From: Cyclina sinensis
Taxonomy: Eukaryota > Mollusca > Bivalvia > Venerida > Veneridae
Direction: 5' to 3'
NCBI GenBank assembly: GCA_012932295.1
Contig: JAAONU010000016.1
Coordinates: 36,363,241 to 36,427,240 of the forward strand
DNA: 64,000 nucleotides
Made by a program: the position numbers and the translations under genes. Below are positions 1-11,500 of this stretch, one piece after another. The notes under the pieces were generated by a model. It ran no database searches and was not told where the DNA came from. It saw only the letters and a list, made by a program, of their open reading frames with translations. Each line of letters starts with the position of its first letter. Positions within the stretch are counted from its first letter, which is position 1.

Positions 1-1335
1 TATATGTAGATTCATTATAAGTAGTTAGGGACAGCCTTTACTAGATACATTATATGAAGGAAGGGATCAGCCTTTACTAGATACATTATGTGTTGGTAGG
101 GATCAGCCTTTACTAGGTACCTTTTATGTAGGTAGGGATCAGCCTTTACTAGATACATTATATGTAGTTAGGGATCAGCCTTTACTAGATACTTTATATG
201 AAGGAAGGGATCAGCCTTTACTAGATACATTATGTGTTGGTAGGGATCAGCCTTTACTAGGTACCTTTTATGTAGGTAAGGATCAGCCTTAACAGTTACA
301 TTATATGTAGTTAGGGATCAGCCTTTACTAGATACTTTATATGTAGGTAAGGGTCAGCCTTTACTAGATACATTATGTGTTGGTAGGGATCAGCCTTTAC
401 TAGGTACCTTTTATGTAGGTAGGGATCAGCCTTTACTAGATACATTATATGTAGTTAGGGATCAGCCTTTACTAGGTACATTATATGTAGGTAGGGATTA
501 GCCTTTACTATATACCGTTGATTTAGTTAAGGATCAGCCTTTACTAGATACATTATATGTAGTTAGGGATCAGCCTTTACTAGATACATTATAATTATGT
601 AGGTAAGGATCAGCCTTTACTAGATACCATACATTTAGGTATGGATCAGCCTTTACTAGATACATTATATGTAGTTAGGGGTCAGCCTTTACTAGATAAT
701 TAATATGTAGGTAGGGATCAGCCTTCATAGATTCATTATAAGTAGTTTGGGATCAGCCTTTACTAGATACATTATATGTAGTTAGGGATCAGCCTTTACT
801 AGATACATTATAATTATGTAGGTAAGGATCAGCCTTTACTAGATACATTATATGTAGTTAGGGATCAGCCTTTACTAGATACCATATATGTAGGTAAGGA
901 TCAGCCTTTGCTAGATACATTATATGTAGGTAGGGATCAGCCTTTACTAGATACTTAATATGTAGGTAAGGATCAGCCTTTACTAGATACATTATATGTA
1001 GGTAGGGATCAGCCTTTACTAGATACTTTTTATGTAGGTAGGGGCAGCCTTTACTAGATATATGTAGGTAGGCATCAGCCTTTACTAGATATATGTAGGT
1101 AGGGGTCAGCCTTTACTAGATATATGTAGGTAGGGATCAGCCTTCATAGATTCATTATAAGTAGTTAGGGATCAGCCTTTATAGATACATTTATGTAGGT
1201 AGGGGTTAGCTTTTACTAGATACATAAAATGCAGGAAGGGATCAGCCTTTACCTGATAAGTTTAAGTAGGGGTCAGCCTTTACATTATAGATGATGGATA
1301 GGTAAATATCAGTCTTTACTAGATGCATTATGTTA
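1..1335. repeat. 36-bp minisatellite array, truncated by the window edge
   Basis: About 36 tandem units of 35-38 bp, each containing GATCAGCCTTTACTAGATAC and a variable ATTATATGTAGKTAG segment. In the first 450 bases the diagnostic variant TGTTGG recurs at 91, 235 and 379, every 144 bp (four units), so there is a higher-order repeat. Units degrade after about 1040 (short units with TAGATATATG) and fade out by 1335. The array continues past base 1. I see no coding potential. Confidence 0.95.
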
Positions 1336-2480
1336 GACACTGAGCTTGTCATTTGTTTGAATTAAAGGTTCGCCAAGTAGTTTCATCGCAGTTTGATATA
1401 CAATATGAGTTTGGGTACTTTAGTTAGAATAATGAGGGTCAGTATTTCAGTTGATTAACAGAGGGTTTCAGATAGATTACACAATACCTTTATGTTTGCC
1501 ATAGCTTGTTTATCCATCTATATTGTCTTTGTTTCAAGGATAAACTTCATCATTTGTCTTTGCATGTTTTGCATGGAGTTGATATTAAACTCAGCAGTTC
1601 AGTTAGAAGAAATTTTTATTTCAAATAGTTTGACAAAATGGGGGAAGACTCCCAATTGTCTTCATACTTCAATGTTTTTTTTAATAATGTATTTTATTTG
1701 CATATGAAATGTGTGAAAATATTTTTGCTCAATATTATCCAAGAGTGTAAATGCATTAAATGCAGTGTAAAACACATCAATAGGTATACTAATTCACGAT
1801 TACATAATGTATGAAAATATATTTTGCATTTATTAACTGTTCATTTTTTTTCCAGAATTGGGAATAGCAATAGGTGAAGTTCAAATGATATGGTACAATT
1901 ATTTTGGTAGATAAATATTACATTTATTCTTCATTATTTACTTCTCCAGTCTTAGTGTTGAATTTAACTAGGTCCAAATAAGTTTATCTCTATTTCACCA
2001 AAAAATAACACTGCTAGACAGCTATTCTTGCTTTCGAGATACATTGAAATTCTGATTATTTTTTTGGGGGGGAAATGGGCCACGAGTATACTATTTTCTG
2101 TCTTAGTCATTTGAAATAAGTGTATTTAAAATAACTTTTTTTATATTTATTTATATTTACAAATATATTCAGATTCATTAAAAAAAAATTCTAGCCTGTC
2201 AAATACTTATTTAATTCTTATTTAATACTATTATTTTTAGAAGTATTTAATCAAGAGAAGCACCTCACAAAGTACTAATGCAAACTTAATTTGCAGTTGT
2301 TTTTTTGCAAGTGATTGTAATGAGTCACAAAGCCTTGTTTAGTCAATAGTGCTATTTTAGTATTAGCTGAATAAATAGTCATGTTAATACTTGTATTTCT
2401 ATACTAACATTTAAGCAATATTGTTCTGTTGCTTGTGGAATATACATTTGTAACTGCGTTATTTTACTGCTATTGTAAGA
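1336..2480. other. No recognised gene; AT-rich flank
   Basis: Low-complexity AT-rich DNA with poly-T runs. A 71-codon open frame at 1492-1707 has no recognisable motif and I do not call it a gene. Confidence 0.6.
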
Positions 2481-2482
2481 CA

Positions 2483-2812
2483 CCTTTGCTGGAATGTACC
2501 TAACATGATTATGGAAGGGGATATCCGCCTTTTCACACATTATTGTATTTTTTATTTCAATATGCCAATTTCTTTCCAATGCTGCCAATTCAATGTCTAT
2601 GTTGCTTTTACAAAGTGCATTATCCATATTTGTATGTAAATTGCGATATTTTAATTATAACTCTACCTTTCATGTTGTAACCATTGAAAACTAATGAGTT
2701 TTTTAATTCAGTCATAAGAATTCATACGCAGATATTTTAATGATAATTAAGTGCTGAAATTGCTTTCTATGCCAATAATATGAAAATCGTCGAGTTATAA
2801 TTAATGTAATGG
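2483..2812 (-). repeat. Left arm of an inverted duplication with coding-like content
   Basis: This stretch is repeated in inverted orientation at about 3988-4305. Read on the minus strand it lies within an 82-codon open frame (2379-2627) containing ERNWHIEI and ADIPFH; the plus strand of the other arm encodes KRNWHIEI and ADIPFH in the same register. Frame conservation between the arms suggests both derive from a coding exon. I do not recognise the family. Outer ends share GGAAGGGGATATCCGCC (or its close complement) and inner ends share ATAATATGAAAATCGT. Confidence 0.65.
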
Positions 2813-3555
2813 ACTTTAAATGCAATTATTTTAATTATTACTAAGAATTTAATTTGCTAACTTTCTCGTTTTATCTATATGCTTAAAATGACATTGATAA
2901 ACTTCTTATTCCTATTTTCACTTTATTTTGATTTGATGAAATGCATGACACTTTAGTCGTTGCAGTTAAATTTTGACAAGCAAAACTCGTTTCTTTGCGC
3001 TAAAATGGGCCCTTTTAAGTAAAGGGGAATAACAGGTAAAAAACTGTAAAAATAATAAACGCTCCCCATACCGGTGGCGACACTAGTTTATACGAAGAAA
3101 ATAAGTCCGCAAACGTCGTTGTGATATTGATAGTGATATAGATGTTCCATTCCCAAATTAAACATTTAAATGATGACCCTTGGTGTCAGAATACAAAGGA
3201 ACAAAGCTCCAACGCGGCAGTGACCTCGTTCTCTCCTCGTGTTTCTTGTGGTTGTATATTCCCGCGAGGTAAAAATGGGCATTACACCGGGGAGGGAGCG
3301 GTTATTTTTTCTACGGCGACCTCTGTCGTAAAAATGCGGTCTGGTTCTCGGCTTCGTTTTATATTGTCAAAATTATTGCGAGAACAATCGTATTTTGTTG
3401 CAATCATTTTTATGAGGACGATTATATGTTAGCTAATGTTGGACTTATATGCATATCTTTCTGGGAACAAATACATGTTTGATAATGGTTTTAGAAAGTT
3501 AGGAAAATACATTCTTAATGATAATTCAAATAGTTGCATATAGAAAGTACATTAA
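2813..3555. other. Spacer of the inverted duplication; no recognised gene
   Basis: Holds a locally GC-richer stretch (3060-3360) with a 96-codon open frame at 3142-3432 that has no motif I recognise. It may be interior sequence of the same element as the flanking arms. Confidence 0.5.
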
Positions 3556-3983
3556 AGAGGCTGTACTCCAGATTTGACATAAAAAATTTTTCATAAATTA
3601 TATATTTAGATGCCATGAGATTATAACAACATAATATTTTACTTCAAAACTGATTATAAAAGTCAAAATAGAATAACAAAATATTTTCGCTCCAGCCTGA
3701 TTTGAACTCTGGACCCTCATGTTAACAAAATATTTCCGACGCCTTTACTGTCACCACCATCGCCGCATGTGATATTACAGATATTTACTTTAAATCGTAT
3801 ACGATATAGTTATACCGTCGCGTTACGGTATAGCACTTTGAAAGGGAAAAAATCAATTTATAATGTAATTTTTTGACTTATTTTTTGTCAGTAAGTTATT
3901 TTTTTAGCATTAGTCATAAATATTACAAGAAATTTATAATACAAGAAAACTTTCTTTTTTTTGTCATCTGGAGCACAGCCCCT
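3556..3983. mobile_element. TTAA-flanked MITE, copy 1
   Basis: A 428-bp element with terminal inverted repeats AGAGGCTGTACTCCAGAT and ATCTGGAGCACAGCCCCT, flanked on both sides by TTAA (3552-3555 and 3984-3987). TTAA target duplication is the piggyBac signature. It has no transposase. The interior (about 3690-3770) resembles a minus-strand tRNA-like Pol III unit with a B-box-like GAGTTCAAATCAGG. A second copy lies in inverted orientation at 13633-14063. Confidence 0.8.
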
Positions 3984-3987
3984 TTAA

Positions 3988-4305
3988 ATTAATTATAACT
4001 CAACGATTTTCATATTATTGGCATAGTAAGCAAATCAAATGCTTAATCATTATAAAAATATCTGCATTTGAATTCTCATGACAGAATTATAATAATCATA
4101 CTAGTTCAATAAAAGTAGTGTTATAATTAAAATATCGCAATTCACATACAAATATGAATAATGCACTTCTAATAAGCAACATGGGAAATGAATTGGCAGG
4201 GTTGAAAAGAAATTGGCATATTGAAATAACAAATACAATAATGTATGAAATGGCGGATATCCCCTTCCATACATGATAACATACCTAGAGTTCTTTAAAT
4301 CCACC
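3988..4305 (+). repeat. Right arm of the inverted duplication
   Basis: Inverted, diverged copy of 2483-2812. On the plus strand, from 4154, it encodes MNNALLISN then KRNWHIEI and ADIPFH before a stop, matching the minus-strand frame of the left arm. It starts immediately beside the right end of the TTAA MITE. The encoded family is unknown to me. Confidence 0.65.
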
Positions 4306-5450
4306 CGTGATGTTTACAGTTCCATTTCCCTGCAAGTCAGTTTTCAACATTCCAGAGTTGTTGCCCTTCAATAGTTTGTATTCATGATTTTTCACGCGAG
4401 ATAAATTGTAAACTGTTCAGTGTGGTTTTGTCTTATTATTATATTAAGTTCCATTTTCAAATCAAAGAGAAGTAGGTATTCATCTTGTTCACATGTTAAA
4501 TATATTGACTACGTCTTTGAGAGAGCTCGTTATCTTTTGATTGTATAAACAGGGAATTGATACATGGTTTGTGCATTGTAGTATTAGGTGTGTATCTTTT
4601 TTGAAAAGATGGGTTGCATGAAATTTTATATTATGGTCAGTGAATGTAGTTTACATGCTGCTGAAATTCTCTCCATTATTGTTCATCTACACCTGTAAAA
4701 TGGTATTTATAGCCGCTCTATAAACTGTACTGAAAAAGAACTAGCGACAATGAAAATTGTAGTCTCCAGGACATTATTACAATAGTGCAGCTGTTTTCAG
4801 CACATATAGAACAAGGAGATACAATAGTAATGTTCTGATTATTATCTGCCTGCATATATGACCCAACCTTGAAACTAGTCCAGTCTGCACTTACTGGTAA
4901 ACAATAGTTAATCGTGTTAGAAAATGTAAGCATACCTCAGTATGTGTTCTTCAATAAATGCTGTCTGTGTTTTGGTGTTCGTTTTTTATCTTCATATTTA
5001 ATCAGTTGTGGTATTTGAAAACACGTATATGATGACTCCTACTTACTTTTCTTCATTCATAGCATTTACCTTTCATACACGTTTTAGTACAGTTTATAGG
5101 AAGGTTGTAAGCATCTGTAACAGTTATATTGTATGTATATGTATTATGAAAATTATGTTGAAAATAAATATTTTACTTAATTTGCTTTTGTTGTCTTTTG
5201 ATCAACACTGGTAAGTATGGTATGTAAAAATAGAAATGTTGGGTAGGTGCAGGTATATATGAGAAGAGCCAGTCATTAAGAGGACTGTTGTCTTTGCACA
5301 AGTGGTATCATGTTGACAAGATGCAAGTCTTATTTTATTTATTGTTTTTTAAATAACAGAAAAAAAGTTGTAGTAAAAATTGAAGTCTTTACTTCTCCTT
5401 TAAGCCCCCATTATACTATCTTTTACATTTTTATTGACTGTACCTTTCTT
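4306..5450. other. No recognised gene
   Basis: AT-rich non-coding DNA. Open frames of 67-98 codons in it show no domain signature. Confidence 0.55.
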
Positions 5451-5454
5451 CAAT

Positions 5455-5527
5455 CTCCAGCTGGGATTGAACTCCAAACCTTTCAATTACCAGTCCACTA
5501 CCTATACCTCTACACCACGAAGGCCCC
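5455..5527 (-). mobile_element. tRNA-derived SINE-like head (minus)
   Basis: The minus strand reads GTGGTGTAGAGGTATAGGTA (A-box-like) and then GGAGTTCAATCCC (B-box-like), spaced as in a tRNA gene, but the arms do not fold as a clean tRNA. I read it as a tRNA-derived SINE promoter head. It faces a similar head on the plus strand about 100 bp away. Confidence 0.5.
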
Positions 5528-5623
5528 AATTATTGTTTCCCCATGTAAACTTTTTATAACAATGTCTTTGTTATTTCACAATACAATAATAAAAAGATTA
5601 AACTGAGCCGCTGAGAGTGTAAA

Positions 5624-5697
5624 GGCTTAGTAGTGTAGTGGTTAGGTAGTTAGATTAGGAAACTTAAGGTTTGGAGTTCAAAACCAGGTAGAGACTT
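5624..5697 (+). mobile_element. tRNA-derived SINE-like head (plus)
   Basis: Contains TAGTGTAGTGGTTAGG (A-box-like) and GGAGTTCAAAACC (B-box-like) with tRNA-like spacing. It is similar to, and inverted relative to, the unit at 5455-5527. It is degenerate and has no clear target duplication. Confidence 0.5.
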
Positions 5698-5699
5698 TC

Positions 5700-5989
5700 A
5701 ACACATTAGGAGAAAAATAAAATGATATCTTAGATCATAAGATGGCAAAATTACTAGATTATGTTAATATTTCAAGGAAATTTAACTGATGCCAAGCATT
5801 TTGTTAAAAATTTCACTTATAAACGAAGTGATTCCTACATTCATTAATGATATATTCAAGGTAAAATAGAATGTGATTTCTCTGTAACAAACATGATAAC
5901 CTGAACTGTGTTTTAACACACTTTAAGCAGTTTACCAAACCATCATTCCTTGGAATGCTGGTCTACTATTCTATCATTATCCATAAGAA
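5700..5989. other. No recognised feature
   Basis: Short AT-rich stretch between the SINE-like heads and the satellite-bearing elements. Confidence 0.5.
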
Positions 5990-6682
5990 ACTGCCAACTT
6001 TCTCACTAGACATCACCAACTTAACTTCAGACAGAATTTGAACAAACTTGGTAGAGGACCTCTAGCTGATGCTCTGCAAAATATCTAAGTTCTAGGCCTT
6101 ATGGTTTCAGACCACAAGATTTTTAAAGTCTTCTGTATTTAAGCCTATGTTGACCTCAGGGACATAATTTGAGCAAAATATCTAAATTCTAGGCTTTGTG
6201 ATTTCAGACAAGAGGATTTTTTAAGACGTCCCTATGATTATATGTAAAATCAAGTGACCAGGTTGGGGCCAATATTATCTTTAAGTTTCTATCCAGAATA
6301 TAAATAAATAAGACACATCTAAACAAATACTACAACTCATGGTTCCTACAGAAACTGAAACAAGAAATAAAGGCCAGTTTAACATTTTTAGGGAAGGCCA
6401 AGTTTTATTTAGGGTCTTTTTAAAGGCAATGCTGAAATTTAGGCAAAATTTCAATGCTGTAGACTTTTTGGTATTTCAACATAAAATGTGACCTGAGGGG
6501 CAAAATATACAATGTAAACAATTTTAACACTGGTCCACAATACAATGGTGCATAACAAATTCTAGATCTCTGTGCCTTTCGATTTCAGACAAGAAGATTG
6601 TCAAAGATTTTCTGAAAGCAAGTTTCTGTGAAATATGTGCCCCCAGATATTGCCAAGAATTGACCCCAACTGCAACAAGAAG
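5990..6682 (+). mobile_element. Fragment of HINE-like satellite element
   Basis: Carries diverged copies of the core repeat also seen at 6683-7638 and 9762-12005, with signatures ACAAACTTGGTAGAGG, TTTCAGACAAGAAGATTTT and GTTGGGGCCAAT. It lacks the palindromic 5' end and the terminal hairpin, so it is a partial copy lying upstream of a second copy. Confidence 0.6.
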
Positions 6683-7638
6683 GCCATGATGGTCCTAGAC
6701 CACTCACCTGAATACTTTACCTTTGGATCTGTTGTTGAGCAAACATCAAATGCTTTTTTAAGATTCTCCCTATATAAATCTACATGAATTCAAGTGACCC
6801 CCAGGTTAGAGCCAATTTTCACTCAAGGGGCATGATTTGAACAAACTTGGTAGATGACCTCTAGCTGATGCTCTATTAAAAATATCTAAGTTCTAGGCTT
6901 TGTGGTTTCAGACAAGACAATGCTACTTACCAAATCTTAAGGCTCAGAGCCTTGTCATTTCAGACAAGAAGATTTTCAAAGTTTGAACAAACTTGGTAGA
7001 GGTACACTAGACAATGCTATGTGCCAAATCTTAAGGTTCAAGGCCTTATGGTTTCAGACAAGAAGATCTTCAAAGTTTTCCCTATATAAGCCTATGTTAC
7101 AAATGTAAATCAACTGACTCCCGGGGCTGGGCCAAATTTAACCCCAGAGGTATAATTTGAACAAACTTGGTAGAGGTCCACTAGAAAATACTACATACCA
7201 AATCTTATGGCTCAGGGCCTTGAACATTCAGACAAAAATATTTTCAAAGTTTTCCCTATATAAGCCTATTTTTAAATCGACTGACCCCCAGGCAGGGCCA
7301 AATTTGACCCCAGTGGTATAATTTGGACGAACTTGGTTGACGTCCACTAGACAATGCTACATACTAAATCTTAAGGCTCAGGGCCTTGTCGTTTCAGACG
7401 AAGATTTTTAAAGTTTATCCTTTCAGTTGCCATAGCAACCAGAGTTCTTGATGGAATTAAATTCTTTGAACAACTTTGGTAGAGCTTCATGAAAGGAATA
7501 TCCCAGGCATGTTTCGTCAAAGTTGGCTTAGCGGTTTAGGAGAAGAAGTTGTTCAAGTCAAATTGTTGATGACTCACTACGGACAATCAATGATTCCAAT
7601 AGCTCATCTTTGAGCACTTTGTGCTCAGGTGAGCTAAA
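6683..7638 (+). mobile_element. HINE-like element with satellite core
   Basis: Begins with ACAAGAAGGCCATGATGGTC followed by CACTCACCTGA. It contains repeats of about 150-190 bp (ACAAACTTGGTAGAGG ... CAGACAAGAAGATTTT) and ends with a hairpin around GAGCACTTTGTGCTC, then AGGTGAGCTAAAAA. The start CTCACCTGA and the end CAGGTGAG form subterminal inverted repeats. It has no ORF. Helentron-associated non-autonomous elements (HINE, DINE-1, bivalve pearl) share this layout; assignment to them is inference. Confidence 0.7.
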
Positions 7639-8012
7639 AAGCGAGCAATCTTTGTCAAGGATTTCCACAAAAAGCTATATACTAAATTTCAAAACACACT
7701 GACTCAGATACACTACTTCACTTTAAAACCACACATTTCAGAGCTAAGGGCCTTGCTGTTTCATACACATTTCAGAGCTACATGTAAAGGCCTTGTTTCA
7801 TAAAAGGTTTTTCATTCCATTTAGTTTCAGTGGTAAGGTCTGCAAATGAATGTCAACTCAACTTTGGTAGAGCTTTATGCAAACAAAATCCCTACTATAT
7901 TCAATAAACTTCCATCAAGTGGTCTGAACCAAATTGTTTACCATCAATTGACAGCAGAACAAGACCAATCACATTATGTTCACCATGAGCATGCTGTGCT
8001 CAGGTGAGTTAA
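7639..8012 (+). mobile_element. 3' end fragment of a second HINE-like element
   Basis: Ends in CACCATGAGCATGCTGTGCT followed by CAGGTGAGTTAAAAA, the same terminal hairpin type as at 7605-7638. Interior similarity to the family (TTTGGTAGAGC, CATCAAGTGGTCTGA) is weak. Adjacent 3' ends suggest a tandem or nested arrangement. Confidence 0.5.
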
Positions 8013-8456
8013 AAACTTGAAATCTGTTGTATCCTCCCTTAATATATGAACTAAACTCCCATCTTAAAAAAGATTCATCTTTATGAAAAGTTTTACTCAA
8101 CAACAAGTCATGATCTAAAATGGCCACTAAAGTCTACAGAAATGAGTTATTTACATCAAAATGAATTACAAGAGACCTTCAATTATAAAACTGTTATGCC
8201 TTTTTTTTTACCAATGAAATTACAGACCTCAAAGGTCATAACGGGAGCTGATTACATGTACAACTGTATCCACCATATAATCACTCTATTCACTATGACA
8301 TTCCTAAAAACAGTTTGAATGTTTTCTGCACACAACTGTCACTTCTCACAATTTTCTTGAATGTCCTCATCATGATGTGGTAAAAACTAGGCTTACAAAA
8401 TCAACTTGGACATCAAATATTTACATTGTAAAGTTTGTTCTTGTATTTTTCTATTA
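8013..8456 (-). other. Probable SNRPG 3' UTR region
   Basis: Lies immediately downstream (minus strand) of the SNRPG stop codon. I find no canonical AATAAA on the minus strand here, so the transcript end is not placed. Confidence 0.4.
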
Positions 8457-8507
8457 TCAGACCCTATCCAGTGCTTCCAGGATAATTATACTGTTCCCTC
8501 GTACAAC
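8457..8507 (-). CDS. SNRPG: SNRPG coding exon 4 (last)
   Basis: Encodes [16 protein letters not shown] and a TGA stop: the C-terminal half of the Sm2 motif. The acceptor is a pyrimidine-rich tract ending TTTTTCAG on the minus strand. Confidence 0.96.
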   Translation of the reverse strand, partial: VVRGNSIIILEALDRV

Positions 8508-11500
8508 CTGAAAAACAAAACACAGCACAGTTAAATAGCCACTTTATATCTATTCAATTCAAAGAGCTACAACACTAATACAGCCTGTGAAAATCATGAA
8601 TCTCCTACTCAATTTTTTTTTAACCTTTTCAATTTACTTCCTCATGGTACTTACAGAATTTTTACTCTGAAATTCAAATAATATTTTCAAGGCAAATATT
8701 TAGACATTTTGACTTAAAGTGGAGATGACTGTAGTTAACCTAAAATAAAACATGGCAGTCTGAAGAACAGCTATATCCCCTGCCACAGTAGAACACAGGA
8801 ATGGATAACAAGTGGGAAGAGAGAAGGTTAGACCTCCCAATATGACATAGGATAATGATTTCTATGGAAAATGGGCAGCTACATTTGGACCTCACATTTG
8901 TAGCAGTTTTAAAGTTATGGAGCGGACATGTAATGTGGACTTTTTCATATATGACCTTTAAATGTGACCTTGACCTCGAGGGTAGTGACCTGGTTGTTGT
9001 GCTCTGTACATCGTTTCATAATGGAGATCATTTGTGCCGAGTTATTTTAAAAACTTTCAAGCAGTTTAATTGTAATGGAACAGACACAAAATGTGGACTT
9101 TTTTAATATATGACTTTTAAGTGTGACCTTGACCTTAGGGGTGCAACCTGGTAGTTTAGCTCTGCACACCATCTCATAACGGGATCATTTGTGCCAAGTT
9201 TTTTTAACAAACTTTCAACTAGTTTAAAAGTTATGGAGTGGACACGAAAATGTTACTGACAGACCGAGACCATTCCTGTAATCCCCTCCCCGTTTAAAAT
9301 TCATACTTTCTGCCTCAGAAATGAACCCATGCATTGATCTTTTTGTGGATTATCTTTCTGCTGAAGATCCAACAGTATCTCTGGTGGGTGAAGGTGGGAC
9401 AGTAAAGTTATTATTTACATCTGCCTCAATTATTTTCATTTTATTCCCTTTTTTACATTCTTTATGCTCTGTTTTGGCAAATTCCTCCACTGGAATATCC
9501 AAGGCATGTTTCATCAAAGTTGGCTTAGCGGTTTAGGCGAAGTCATTCAAGTGAAATTGTTGACGACGCCAAACAATCAATGATCCCTAAAAAGCTTTAT
9601 TTCCAAATTCAAGTGCTTTTCCCCCCCTTTTTTTTTTCAAGGCAAACCTTCAGGACTTTTCAAGGTTCAACTCATTTTCAAGGCTATGCGCACCCTGCTT
9701 CAAATAGTTATCTACATTATCACAATATGAGCAAAAAGTTTGTACTTAATAGCAAATCTTAACAAGAGGGCCATGATGGCCCTGGATCGCTCACCTGAGT
9801 ACTTTGGCTGTAGTTTGCTGTTAAGCAGTATTTCACTTTTTAATTGAAAATATGTAAGTGCGTACAAACAAAATATGTAAAATATCAGTCAATAAATAAA
9901 GGCTCTATGACAGAAAGTAGAAATATCTATTATAAGCTATGGTGACCTTGACCCAGTGACCTCAAACCCTTCCCATGGGTAGACCTATATCCTGAATATC
10001 AAAGATATTGGTCTCCCTCCTCCCAATCCCCCTATTTTTTCTGTTATCCCCTTTCTTAGAAAGCAAAACTCACTGAGCTCATTTTGTCCTTTTTAAATTT
10101 TTCTTTTCAATCTAGCATTATTCCAGGTTTCTAAATACTTGCAAAAGGATTGTGTAAAGGGAGACAAATGAGCATAATAACTAAACAATTGACTTAATTG
10201 GATAGTCTCCCTTTCCACATTTTTGTGAAAACTTTTTTCTTCTTTTCCATCTAGTAGGGCTAAATTATGAAGTAGATAGAATGTACATTCAAATATATAC
10301 AGATAAGTCTATGGTTTCTATGAAGTTTAATTGTTAAAAACAAACACTTATATTAATTTTACATATATATATATTATATATTATACACAGTACTTGTATA
10401 CATGTATGTGAAACTCTGGAAATAAAATATAAATTACAAAAAAAAAAGATATTGGTGTATAAATGAAGGCTCTTTGATGTACAGTAGATGAATCTATTTT
10501 TAGCCTCCGTGACCTTAAACCTAATCTAATAATTTCAAAAAGCTTGATAAAGCTTCATGCCAAATTTTAAAATTCTAGGCCTTGTGGTTTCAGACAAGAA
10601 GATTTTTAAAGAATTTCTTCTATACTGCTATTTAAAACTTGTGAACCCTTGGGCGGGGCCAATAGTGACCCCAGGGACATTTTTCAAACAAACTAGGAAG
10701 AGGTCCACTAGACAATGCTGCATACCAAATATCTAAGCTGTAGGCATTGAGGTTTCCAGTAAGAAGATTTTTAAAGATTGCCTTTTTTACATATTAAGGG
10801 CCCCCGGGGTGGGGCCAATTTTGACCCCGGGGCCAACATAAAAAAATACTGGTAAAGGTTCTCAACACAATACTCCACACCAAATATCTAAGGTCTAGTC
10901 CTATTAGTTTGGAGAAAAATGATTTTTCATATTTTTCCTATATAACTATATGTAAATCAAGAGAACCCTGGGGCATGGTCAATTTTGACCCAGGGGACAT
11001 AATTTGAACAAACTTGGTAGAGGTCCACTAGACAATGCTTCATACCAAATATCTAAGCTGTAGGCATTGTGGTTTCAGAGAAGAAGATTTTTAAAGATTT
11101 CCTATATAAGCCTATGTAAAATCAATTGACCCCCGGGATGGGGCCTATTCTGACCCAGTGGCTATGATTTGAAGAAACTTAGTAGAGGTCCACTGGACAA
11201 TGCTGCACACCAAATATCTAAACTCTAGACCTTGTGATTTCTGACAAGAAGATTTTTTAAAGTTTTTCCTATATAACTCTATATAAAACATGTGACCCCT
11301 GGGGCGGGGCCATTTTTGACCCAGGAGCCATGATTTGAACAAACTTGGTAGAGGTCCACTGGACAATGCTGCACACCAAATATCTTAATATCTTAGCTCT
11401 AGGCCTTGCAGTTTTTGACAAGAAGATTTTTTAAAGTTTTTCCTATATAATTCTATGTAAAACATGTGACCCCCGGGGCTGAGCCATTTTTGACCCAGGA

